Position numbers and translations under genes: made by a program
Shown: piece after piece, positions 40,088 to 51,000 of the stretch
How the letters are laid out: every line of letters starts with the position of its first letter
How positions within the stretch are numbered: the first letter of the stretch is position 1
Assembly (NCBI GenBank): GCA_003864495.1
Contig: ML133395.1
Location: 1,102,075-1,166,074, forward strand
Source of the DNA: Nemopilema nomurai
Lineage: Eukaryota; Cnidaria; Scyphozoa; Rhizostomeae; Rhizostomatidae
DNA: 64,000 nucleotides
Reading direction: 5' to 3'
The notes under the pieces: model-generated
Told to the model about the DNA's origin: nothing
The model's input: the letters and a program-made list of their open reading frames with translations, nothing else
Database searches by the model: none

Positions 40088-43056
40088 TCAAGCTTCACAG
40101 TCCCGTTCTTCTTCCTCCGTCATATCATCCTCTGTCTTTTTGCAAGGAGGCTTGGGTTTTGGGGGCGGGATCGTAAACACAGTCTGGCCTGTCTATACAG
40201 CCTCCTTTTGAATAGCTGGTAAGAATGACTTTGTGAAATCTATCTAACTAATTCAGTCTGTGGCGGAGCCAAAAGGGAGGGGGAGAGGTGAACGGGGGCA
40301 CTTGTCCACCCCCCTACTTTTCAGAAAGTTAGCCCTTGAGGTTCTTGCAAATCTTATGAAAAAACTATACCGGATGGGGGACTAAAATACCGTAAATTTA
40401 AATACATTTCTTTGGAAACGATGGTTGTTTTCTACGGGATGAAATGCTTCTCGGGGTGAAAGGAGAGTGTGGCCAAAGAGCTTTCCAGGAGCTACGCCCC
40501 GGCCCCTTTTCCCTTCCCCTCACTCCCCCTTCCCCTCACTTCTCACAGGCTGGAGCCGCTACTGAATTTAATATCACAAAAGGAAGGGCCTCTCACTAAT
40601 TTCCGTGTGTAGAGCCGGGGAGGATCCAGGATACTTCCTGACTGTTGCAATTGAGAAAAGGAAAGGGGGTCTGGGGAAGGGGGTTGGAAGATTTTTCATA
40701 ACTACGCACGTTTCCTTCGCTATAAACATGACCAACGCCCTTTAAATAGACAGGAACGCTATGGAAAAAAATATTATGTTGTTACATACTCAAACAACAA
40801 TCAGCTATAAGAGTTGAAAATAACTGAAGTGTATGCAGCAATCTTTCGTTCGATAGCGACGACCACGAAGCCGATTTTGGTATACGAGGAAAGGCATGAA
40901 GGAGGAATATCCAAAGTAGTCCACTTCCGCAGGGATTTTTGTTGTGCACAGTAATCCAGTGTCATATGAGCAAAAATTGAAAATATGGACCTAACTATAA
41001 ATGTCCACTGTCCTTTCATTCTCCACTAGATAATATAACTCATAGACAGGCCAATGCCACTAGACAATGCGAGGAAGAATATAAACGATGAAAGTGGGAA
41101 ATTTACTACAGCATTTCCTGCCTCTTGATGGCTGGAATTCTTTCACCCTCATCCAGGAAACTTTGTGCAGCTGGGGAAATCAGCGCAGACAAGATACGAT
41201 TGGCACTTTTTCCTCCCCTTACACATTTCGACCAAACAGCAATGAATGGTTTGCGTAGCACTGTGCATGTCAAATAATTTTAAACTAGTCACGCATCTCA
41301 CGTACAATGAAAGAGACCCGTCTCCAGGCAAAGATACAGAACAAGAATTAAAGAGAGAATTGTCATACTGGGTAACAATGCAAAAAAGAATGAAGCGAAA
41401 ATTTTGATTATTGATAGAGTGTTGTAGTTAACGACATATATCACACTCAATTCAAGAACAAACTAATGAGCCCATTGGTTGATTACTTAAGTAATAAGTC
41501 ATTTTATAGGAAAGGGGTGCCCAACTTCCAAACTACAAAGCGGCAAAGGGGACAACTGCCCCTAGCTGCACCCTCCTAAATCCGCCACTGGATCTAACAG
41601 TCACTCATGACAGAGCACTCCAGACTGAAAAGTTTGGTCTGCACGTCGAACGCAGTTTCCCGCGCAATAATTTCTAGCAGCACGCGCATAATCAAGAATT
41701 TTATAAAGAATTTGCGCAGAAAATCTATCAATGCGGTCAGTTCCCTTCGAATGTCCGGTTGAGATTTGGAACTGGCTTCTTGTTTCACGAAAACAATGAA
41801 AGTTAAAGACAACTTCTATTTTCTCTACGACCCTTCTGAAACACTTTTCACCGGTTAGCCTGCTGCTGCAGATTGTCTGCGCCGTGTCGTAGCATGATGA
41901 GGGACTCCGGGTAAAGGCTAAGGCCCCGTTTACACGGGAACGGATCCGCATAGATCCGTACCCAAACTGGTTACGATAGGCCTTGCGTCTACACGGGCAC
42001 GGTAGGATCCGTATCTTTTCTTGAGGAGATCCGTACCTTTTTGGGTACGATTAGAGAGCGAATCCATTTGGATCCGTTCCTTCATCAGCACCGTGTAAAC
42101 GGGTGGATACGGATCCGCAAAGGCACGGCAGTAAAACGAGACCACCAAATTGAAAATTAACAATCACCTTGTCATTGCGCATGCTTAAAAAGAGAGATTC
42201 GCTTTTGGTCCGTTCCCATGTAAACGCTTTATAGTTTAGGATCCGATCTCGTGTAAACGATTGTGCATCGTACCCATATCGTACCTAAAAGGTCCGGATC
42301 TTTTGGATCCGTTCCTTTTTCTCCCGTGTAAACGGGGCCTAAAGCGTTATAGAGAAGAGAGCCGACGATAGTCTACTCTTGTTCAGAATTGAGTATTGGG
42401 CTCATTGCCTTCGATCAATAGACCAGACCCATAAAACGATGGTAGGGCTGGGCCGAAAGAGCAACTGCAGGGCACGACACCTAATCAAATATCGCAAAGG
42501 TGAAAATTTCCACCAAAGTGTACTTGATATTGCCTATTCTATGAAGAAAACTCTGACGGAATCTGATGGAATCTGGCGGAATCTGATGGAATCTGACTGC
42601 TACCCTTGCAACCGTCTGGATCCGCCCCTGCGGAGCACACTGCAAGCAGGCACCTATAAAGCCAAGATTTGAGATAATGGCTTGCAAAATTAGCTGGTTC
42701 GATTTACGTACACTTGCACGCACATTTGTTGGGGCTGGTAGGGCTTTCAATAAATCTTGCTTGTGGAATGATGCCTCACCATTATGATCAATGAGAAAAG
42801 CCGGTCTTTCTTCGCCAAGTCCATGTCCTGCCGTTCTCTTCATGCAAATCAACCTTTGCAATATATCTCTGACGGAGTCCCTTTGATTGCCTGATGTTCT
42901 CAACAACAGAATCACTCGCCATGAATTTTCATCAGAATCTATAGTTACTTGCTCTATCTTCTCTTCCTCGCCCTCACTATCACCATTTAAATCCTTATCA
43001 GAGCAGCTTCCATTCGGCAGTAGGCATAGAAAAAAAAGTCCAAGTTTATCACTCAT
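40088..43056 (-). CDS. small acidic protein of unknown function, two tentative exons
   Basis: Tentative model: exon 43056-42712 (ATG, 115 codons, donor gtacgt) joined in phase 0 to 40192-40088 (34 codons plus stop), giving 149 residues. The first exon has an acidic stretch (GDSEGEEEKIEQ) and a mixed region (SWRVILLLRTS, DILQRLICMKR, EERPAFLID). The last is strikingly coding-like: FTIPPPKPKPPCKK followed by an acidic end TEEEERDCEA. I do not recognise the protein. Further exons may lie between, and the first exon may instead begin at an acceptor inside the frame. A hydrophobic LGLFFLCLL near the start might be a weak signal sequence or intron read-through. The intron holds a MITE at 41922-42339. 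Confidence 0.4.
40252..40567. mobile_element. possible short TIR element
   Basis: The left end (attcagtctgtggcggagcc) and right end (ggagccgctactgaat) are imperfect reverse complements enclosing about 315 bp of G- and C-run-rich sequence with 'ccccctt' and 'cggcccc' blocks. AATT flanks both ends as a possible duplication. No transposase is present. It lies just upstream of the last exon of the small unknown gene, inside its intron. Confidence 0.4.
41922..42339. mobile_element. PIF/Harbinger-like MITE with TAA target-site duplication
   Basis: The element is 418 bp. It begins ggccccgtttacacggga and ends tcccgtgtaaacggggcc, a perfect 18-bp terminal inverted repeat. Direct TAA triplets flank it at 41919-41921 and 42340-42342. 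A 3-bp TWA duplication with GG...CC ends is the signature of PIF/Harbinger elements. The interior is full of short copies of 'ggatccgt' and 'gtaaacg' in both orientations. No transposase is encoded, so it is non-autonomous. It lies in the presumed intron of the small unknown gene. Confidence 0.85.
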
Positions 43057-44102
43057 TATAATGCATCTTTTATAATTACAAAACTATAAACATTAGTGTT
43101 GGATTCTGTCAAATGAAACTTTTTCTAACGCACGGAAAGTCCCATGCAGGGGTACTGTTGTCAAAAAAATGGCAAGTAAGTCAAAAATTCTTGTATCGCC
43201 ACTTTACAAGCCAAGATTAATGCACAAAATGTTAACCAAACAGATAATGTCAAGTTAAACAGTTAAATGGATGCAGTTTACTCTTATTATACTTTACATA
43301 CGAACCAGTGCCTCGGAACGGTGTGTAGGTATACTTCCGTTTGAGCTGTTTGGAAATGATCGATAAAGTTCCTGTTCCAAGCTTGAATGGACAGCAAACA
43401 TGAATCAAATTTTTAAAGGCCCAAAATGAACGCTGACATTTTCTGCCCCTCTGTCTAAAAATGGTAAAATGAACGCTGACATTTTCTGCCCCTCTGTCTA
43501 AAAATGGTAAAAATTCAACAAGAGCAGAAAGTGTGGTCGGCCATTTTATAATTAAAGGCTAATCCATTCGAAAAAGCATAATGGATTTTAGTTCACTGGT
43601 TTCTCTACCTTAAGCTAACGGCTCTGAGTGATCAGAAGGTGACAAAGGATTGGAATGATTGACAGAATTGTGGCACTTGGTCAAGGCATGCACGCATAAA
43701 GTGGCTCTTGTAGACAAGATGCGATAGAGAGGCGTCCCCAATGTGGGTACTTCTGCTACGGTGGAACTTCTGAGTTATCAGTGTGATCAATGCATCTAAA
43801 TGTATGAGTGCAGTGGCACATCGTGCCAGGCCTAGTTGCCACGAAAAGCGAGAACTGTACCCTACTAAGATAGTTCGAATCAAATCTAACTCTTCAGAGC
43901 CGGGCTAGCTATAGCACCTTCTCAAGATACAAGAAAGCTTTCCACCACAATATTTCGCAGAAGCGACCGCCACCACAACGCCCTTCTAAATGCGGCACCT
44001 CACACGCTTTGCGGGTAATTGCAGAGGTGCTACTACTCTGGTGGTTTATGAAAGGTCGCGTCTTTACAGAATGTTATTGTGCAAAGGACCGAGCTTCTCG
44101 CT
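43057..44102. other. spacer between the LamG exons and the small unknown gene
   Basis: About 1 kb without a supported exon. It holds the 43-bp tandem duplication and, probably, the 3' UTR of the LamG-encoding gene at its right end. A frame at 43632-43883 on the minus strand shows no family resemblance or splice context. Confidence 0.5.
43423..43512. repeat. 43-bp tandem duplication
   Basis: Two essentially identical 43-bp units follow each other, starting at 43423 and 43466 (each begins aaaatgaacgctgacatttt). The near-perfect identity suggests a recent duplication. It lies between the unknown small gene and the LamG exons. Confidence 0.9.
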
Positions 44103-47021
44103 TCAATTGGCTTTGGGTGCACCATCTGGACCACTAGAACGATCGCTCGTCGATTTCGAGAGTCTCGTAACTCTGCTTCGTTTCGTGAGTGGTACATGCA
44201 CTATAAATCGCACGAGTTTCGGGTGATCAGCGCAATACTTACGAACGTAAGTAGCTTCTGATGCGTCGATTGCCCAATTGTACATTATGAACTCGTCCAT
44301 ATATCCATTGAAGGACTTATCGCCAAGCTTGGCTTCTGTTTCCCAGTCTCTAGGGAGTAACTTCCTTTGCTTTTTATCTACAGTGTCTTTAAACTTAGAG
44401 ACGCCGTTGACAAAAATGCTGACCTCTCCACTCTCTTTTTCGTATGTTGCAATAATGTGGGTCCACAAAGTTTCCGGGATCACAATCGACTTTGTCTCGT
44501 AGTCAAATATCGTTTCGCCATTGTCTGTACCAACGGACCAACGAATTTTGCCGTCGATCACCCGGAGGCGATACCCACTGCCGTCTAACGGGCCCTGCGT
44601 AATAAACAAATCGTGCATCCCCTTGGTGGAGTTCATGCTCACCCAAAGGGCGATGGAAACCGACCTGGTTGGAATATGGCTCATCGAGATTCTCTCTATC
44701 TTCAGCGTGGGATTGAGGCCGTGCGTCAAATCAAGGCAGTATCCGCAGCGCTCACAATTCTCCTTTTGCACAGCACCTGAAATTAGTTTATTCATCTATT
44801 TTGTCATAAATTTCATCCTTATACCATTGACTGCATTATATAAAAAATATGATAATGACTTTACAAATACTATAAATATTTTAGATAAACCATATTCTGT
44901 GTTCCGTGTAGAGATGTTTTGCAGATCTACCCTAAGTAAAACATTCTTTTTTAAAAAAGATTTTCCTGAATGAAGCATTTCGAATCAAGAGTGTGTTTAT
45001 GTGATCGTCCTTAAACTGCGAAATGTATTAGTACTGACAAATTTTGAAGAGAGAATGAAGTGATGAATTAACATGAGAACAGGAGTGTTGCTGACCTTCA
45101 ATTGGGATGGCGTCATTTTGAAGTCCACTTTGGTCCAATATCAAGGAGTTATTTCCCTTCTGGAAGCCATAGTGAATCACCATTCTATTGAACGTGCACT
45201 TGTTGTACAATGCTTTGACCTCGGCTGGTTTTATCGCGCGATCAAAAATGTACAATTCGTCGACGTAATGCATACTGTCGTCTCCAAAACTCCGTCCAAT
45301 GCCATTGACCAGCCAGTCCTGTACGAGTTTTTGTCCCTTCTCCTGCTTTGACTGTTTGATCAGTTGTCCATTTATGTAAATGCTTGAAAGGCCTGCGAAT
45401 GCCGACAGGAACTGTGAGGTTATTTTGAAACCGAGGCTGCTGGTTAGTGGATGTATTATCTGGGAAGCCCACAGGAATCATAAACACTATCAAGCAATAC
45501 CTACAGCTTTAGCGCATATCTCCTTGTCCTTTTCATTCTTAATGGATGAGCTGCTCAATCGGTTGGCAATTTGTTATTAAGTTAGCAAGTCTGCTTTAGC
45601 CCTGCTGTATGATTTCACATCAACAACATGAAACAGGGTGCACTAAAAGTGTTAAAGCACCAGACAAATTACTTCATGTTTTTTACGCTGAAAGTAAGTG
45701 TTATAAAGAAAATTTGATAGTAATTTGAATGCTGTGGAATGTTACATAAAGATAGTTACCTACACTATGACCCATTTATTTTGATTCTACCATTCAAACA
45801 GTAGAGTGGCATCAGCTTTTGTCTTGATTTTGCCAGAAAGCTGCATCGGTTTTATCGTATCACCTCAATCTTTATAATGCATCTTTGGCTTCAAATCTAT
45901 CTTACATAGACTTGTGTCGAGTGTTACAAGATCAAAAAAAGATCCTCCACTGCAGACGGCTCACTGGCAGCACTGCCAAGCCCTACATACCTCCGACATG
46001 TATTCTGGTATAAGCATTTAGTCATTTACCTGTCGTTGAATCGTATGTTCCTGCAACGTGCGTCCAAATCTTCGATGGAATCGTGGCATCCTTTGTGCTG
46101 GTGTAAAATGTGGTTCCCTTGTCACCACTGGCAAACCAGTTAACAGTTCCTCCTTTGTGCACCTTCACCCACATTGCAAGAGTTACTGCATCCACGGGTT
46201 TCTTGTGAAATGTTTTGCCCTCCCACGTTATGTCTCCGTCATTTATTTCCGCTCCAGTGCCACATGTTCCTATGAAATGAAACTGCCATTGAGCACAAAA
46301 CTGACAATGGCCCCGCCCAGACAAGGAATGAGCATTCCTCATTAATACACAGCCTTTGGTTCATCGACAGAGGGTCCTTATTCCTATCCTACTAATTAAG
46401 CTTCTAGCTTACATTGCACTGTCCTACAGGACGGAAAAAAGTTTAAAAATATCAGAGAATAATCTTCAGATCAGAAGGAAGAGCTAGGAGTGGACCAGCA
46501 AAACTGGGAGTAACTGGAACTAAAACATATGAATAAAATAATATGAATATCTTGATGAAGACACATAAATATTTTATCCCATTTTGAAATGTGTACCTAA
46601 CTTTCTGCCAGATATCTTTGCACCCTTTAGGAGAACGGCATCATTTGTATTTCCAGACATATCCTTGACAACGCTTCTGTTGCTGACACTCTCGAAGTCT
46701 AAATACATTGAGGGCATGTACGGTTCTATAATAATAAGCAAACAGTATCAAATCTCGGAACCCGATAACCTTAATACCATTTAAAAGGCGAAGTTTGTGA
46801 TATACTCTTTATCAGGAAAAGTAAGCTTTTTGGGAAAAGGCTGGCCAGAATTCGAAAAAGAAATTGAAAATTGCTCTAAAGACATTGTTTGGTAGTAAAG
46901 ACAAGCACTGCAATCAGCCAGGGTGGTCAACAAAGCTTGTTTCTTTTTAAAAAGGAAGGTAAAGACAAACCTTGCTGTGTCAATGAACCATCCTTCTTCG
47001 ATTCAAGGTATTGCTGAATTC
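44103..47021 (-). CDS. two LamG (jelly-roll) domains, probable 3' half of the ShKT-LamG gene
   Basis: Five exons: 47021-46971, 46725-46597, 46269-46030, 45392-45096, 44776-44103 (stop). Every internal junction is phase 1 and all splice sites are GT/AG. The product has two Laminin-G_3-type concanavalin-A-like domains. The first runs from YLDFES through AMWVKVH, WTHVAGTYDS, SIYINGQL to YVDELYIFDRAIKPAEV; the second contains IALWVSMNS, WTHIIATYEK, SIFVNGV and YMDEFIMYNWAID. Such domains bind glycans or proteins outside the cell. The segment has no start codon exon or signal peptide of its own, and its first exon needs a phase-1 donor upstream, which the ShKT exon offers at 48101. The C-terminal tail after the second domain is basic and Ser-rich. 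Exon calls are firm; linkage to the ShKT half is inferred. Confidence 0.82.
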
Positions 47022-48026
47022 CTGAAAACCGAAAGGGTGACTTAAATTGCTAGGATAGAATTGGTAGCTGCGACAGGTGACTTGAATTCGTAAATTCAAA
47101 ACAGAAAAATTAAAGCAATAACAGTTTTGTTACTTACAATATTTAAATAATTTAGTAACCTCCCTCTCAAGATCAACTCTTTATCATAAACTAAAAAGCA
47201 TTTACAACACTAGATATTATTCATAAACATATTACTTTGTTCCATGAACTTTATAGCGCAATGGTTCTAATTAATGTGTTCTATTTTAATCAAAAGTAGT
47301 CTTTCGAAGTAAGTTTCCATTCTGAAGACCTTGAAACATCTTTTTCGCAATGACCAAAAAGAAAATTCGTACGACTTTCACTTAAACACATATTCCTGGT
47401 ACTTTGATCACATAACCCATTCATTATAAGAAAACGCTACAGAGAGACTAAATGACCGGGGTATGTGGAAAGAGTCAAGAACGAGACTTCCTCAAACTAG
47501 TAACGGTTTGTTTCTTCTCGTTGTTTTCTTCAATAACTGGTTCTATTTCTTACTCTCTATGTCTAGCCGCGGCAAGATCACCGTATCTTCTAAAATGATT
47601 ACGGAAAATTCAAAGGTAGACACACTTGCCAATAATTCAATTTAGTCTCCATAACCAGTTAACTCTCCATAACCATTTGTGCAAGCCAATAGATCAGGAA
47701 ATAAACAAGGCGGTTGGGAGCAAATTTTGACACTTACTTTTAACAGTGATGACAGGGTTGACATGAGGGTTGTGGATTGAAACGAAGAGCGTTCGTGCAG
47801 CATACTCACTTCGTGCAGCATACTCACAACAGTAATCTTGTCTTGTGTGGCAACAGGTCCTACCCCCCTCAACAAAAGACAAAGCTGGCTATTTTAGCTG
47901 GTGAACGAGTAGAAGGCTAGGCGGTTGAGGAAAAGTAGCACTCAAACAGCTTAAAGCTTTTGGTTGCGCATAAAGATTACAAGTACCAAACTACCAGAAA
48001 GGACTAGGCCGTAATTCATCACTCTA
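47022..48026. other. intron or spacer between ShKT and LamG exons
   Basis: About 1 kb without a supported exon. I see no AATAAA on the minus strand here; an ATTAAA variant occurs near 47284-47289. An 18-bp perfect tandem duplication (ttcgtgcagcatactcac) lies at 47792-47827. A minus-strand frame around it ends at a donor-like gtaagt, but inserting it would break the phase-1 frame. Confidence 0.5.
47792..47827. repeat. 18-bp perfect tandem duplication
   Basis: Two identical adjacent copies of ttcgtgcagcatactcac. The unit is a multiple of three, but the surrounding frame could not be tied to the gene. Confidence 0.85.
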
Positions 48027-51000
48027 TTAAATCACTGACTTGCTTGGTTTTGGCGCATACTTATTGAATAATTCAAGCAAGAACAAAATTGCAGACGTAC
48101 TAGACTTTGTCTTTGGTGCACAGCTGTCGCAGGTTTTTGCGCATGCGCCATTCATGAAAGTGGCGACGAACGGGCAGATTCCTGCATCCTTGAACCGAGT
48201 GCAGCCGGGAATAGTGTCACTGCAGTGCGCATGCGCGACATTGCTCTTGAGTGACTGAATCTTCTCCAGGGCTCCTTTCGCTTCAGGGGTGCTCGGCTTG
48301 CCCGTTGCGTTTGCTGTTGGTTTGCTCTTCTCTTTCGCCAGCAATGCGCCGGTCAATTCTTGGGAGATCGCCTTCGACTGGTCAGTGGTGATGTTCCCAG
48401 CACCAACTGCACTATCGAGCACTTCCTTGATGGCAGTTTTCATGCTGACAACATCAGAAGGCACTAAGTAGAAAAGCTGAACTTGAAGTCCGTTTTAACG
48501 CCCAAAGCATCCTTGACTTTACAAATACAAGTTACCATTAAACACGCAATGGTCTGACATGTCTCCTTTCAAAGTCGTGTGTCAAATTCCTCAAAGTATT
48601 GAACGGAAAAAGCTTGATGTTTCGCGCAGATTACATCAAGCTGATAGGTAAAAGAGAACTTGAAGCACACAACAATTAAACGGTACATCAATAAGGACTC
48701 GTAAATCACTTTATACGCTTACAGTGTTTAATTGATGAGAACGGAAAACATTAACACAATGTATTGCTGTGCTTCTTAGGGAAAGCTAGTTCGATATGGT
48801 TGGTTACAAATATATTTCTTTTAACATTAGTATCTTGCTTTAACACTGTTGTTACATTGATCATTATAGCCTACAAGATATGCTTCATCGATAAACTTTC
48901 TAATAAATATTGCGTTTGAGGGAGAACGCAATGAAAAAGATTCTCTGCCTTAATGTTTTGCCAGTTGCTGCAAGTAACTATAACCCTATGGTATTACTAG
49001 CGGTATCGCTGACGCACCTCGATTCGGTGCAGCCTCCTTTTAAATCCCATTGCAACGTCACTTCATAAGTCGTTCTTTCGAGTAATTTGACGTCATATCG
49101 ACTCATTATAAATATAAACACTCAAGATTGATGGGAGACATTCGACAAAATTATGCAGCCAAGTCGGAGTGGCGGAGACCTTCTCAGGATGCTTTAAGGT
49201 GGACGAAGCCGTACATTTCAGAAGGTCAACAGCCTACGTATACTGGTATGTCTACAGATGTAGAGCATTTAGACGCAGTAGGCGATGCAGTTTTTAACTT
49301 TGCATTTATTTTCTATAAGCATCACAACATTTTTAATGCAGTGCATTTTGACACATTTCTTCCAAGCACTTTATAAATCACTCCTTTGTGCTACATTGAG
49401 GTGAATTTTTCATTGCCCCTTTGATTCAAATTTGAAGGAACAAGGACTTTATTCCATTGAACTAACATTGTAGTGAATTTCAAGGTATCTTAAAGGTTGC
49501 AAAAAGAAAACTGGGCAGAGAAAATGAGAGAAGAAAACCTATTGAAAAAGCATAAGACAAACTGTAAATTGAGAATGATGCAAAAATGAAAGCCATTTCA
49601 TAAATAAGCCTTATGGACGATAATTTATGGACGGCAGCTGCATATCAAAATAGCAAATATGATCACAAAACATTAATTTTATGAGCGGTGAAAAAATCAG
49701 CAAGAGCAAATTAGAAAGGAATAGGCACCTGCTTCACGAAGATAACCAACTGTATCATTTTTGGGCCTCCTTTGAACGTTTACACGTTGAACGGAATCGT
49801 GACTTTTCTTGGGGATAAGCTCTGCAAAATGGGACAGATACCAACAATATTAAGCGTTCTCAATAAATTCGTATTATTAGTTATAAAAAGTTTCTAATCC
49901 AATATGAATTTATTACCATAAAACTATTTATATGAAAATTATTATTCTATTTACATTTGAATACGTGAGGCACCTTATACAATTCAAAAGGCAGTTATGT
50001 TTTTATTTGGTCAAATTTGTATCTAGTGTTTATGATGGTCTTTTTACTTGTATATGTTTGTGTATTCACGTATTTCAGGCAATCAGTTGCTCCTGAAAGT
50101 AAATATGATTGATCTGATGCACTATGTTCAATTTAGGTAATTTTGCATGCGGGCTGAAAAGGTTGTTTGGCAGAAGTAGTCATAGGCTGTAATACAGTGA
50201 GTTAGTGTCTCATTAATAATTCACATTCAAATTCACAATTATACCGAAACGAAACCAGGTATCTTTAGTTGAGGCAACAGAATTAAGTAAAGCAAAACAA
50301 CAACAACAACAACAAGCAACATCACTGACTTAACAATAATAAAGAAGATGGCATCAATAACAAAAATCCCATTGACTAGAAGTGTTCTTGTTGATTGAGC
50401 TGGACAAGTTAAGACTTTCACAGTCGTGAGAGCTTTAGATTGGTGTTTGGAACTGAGTAAATTAACAGACAGAAAATTTCTCCACAAAATAACGGACAGT
50501 ATTCATTCTAGGCTGCAAAAAAATGAACTTTTCGGAATAACATGGGTTGGTAAAATCTTGAAGAAGCTTGAAAATAAAGGACGCTAGAAAAAGAAAAATT
50601 TCCTTTGACAGTGCTCATTTTTTCAGAAGGATGGTGTGATATTTTTCATCTTCTTATAAATTTTCATTTGTTTTCCCATTTCCTTGAATTTTGCAAGCAC
50701 CAGTGGTTAGAGAGATCAGTTCATTAAATTGAGGTTAATTCGTTATTCCAAAGGCACGTTTTCATTGTCAATTCAAACTTAACACTACTACAAACTTTTT
50801 TATTACATGTTCATTTCGTATTTTGTTAGTCTTGGTTTACAGAATAAGTCTATTACAATTTTTGTATAGAAAGCAAGAAACTAAAAAGTAAGTGTGGATA
50901 AATTTATTCTATAGAGAGAAAGTGGTACAAACTAATTGCCTGTATGTTTAAAGATCATAAAGGACTTACTTATATAATCTTCATTTATTTTGTCAATATT

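Noticed and set aside
41930..42163. Minus-strand open frame of 77 codons
   Set aside because: It lies inside the Harbinger-type MITE and arises from its internal inverted repeats.
44521..44973. 150-codon plus-strand frame over the last LamG exon
   Set aside because: Antisense of the LamG2 coding exon, which has family-matching residues on the minus strand.
47694..47882. Possible extra exon between the ShKT and LamG parts
   Set aside because: It has a good donor-like gtaagt, but any exon from its acceptor-like 'gggtag' to this donor has a length that breaks the phase-1 frame.
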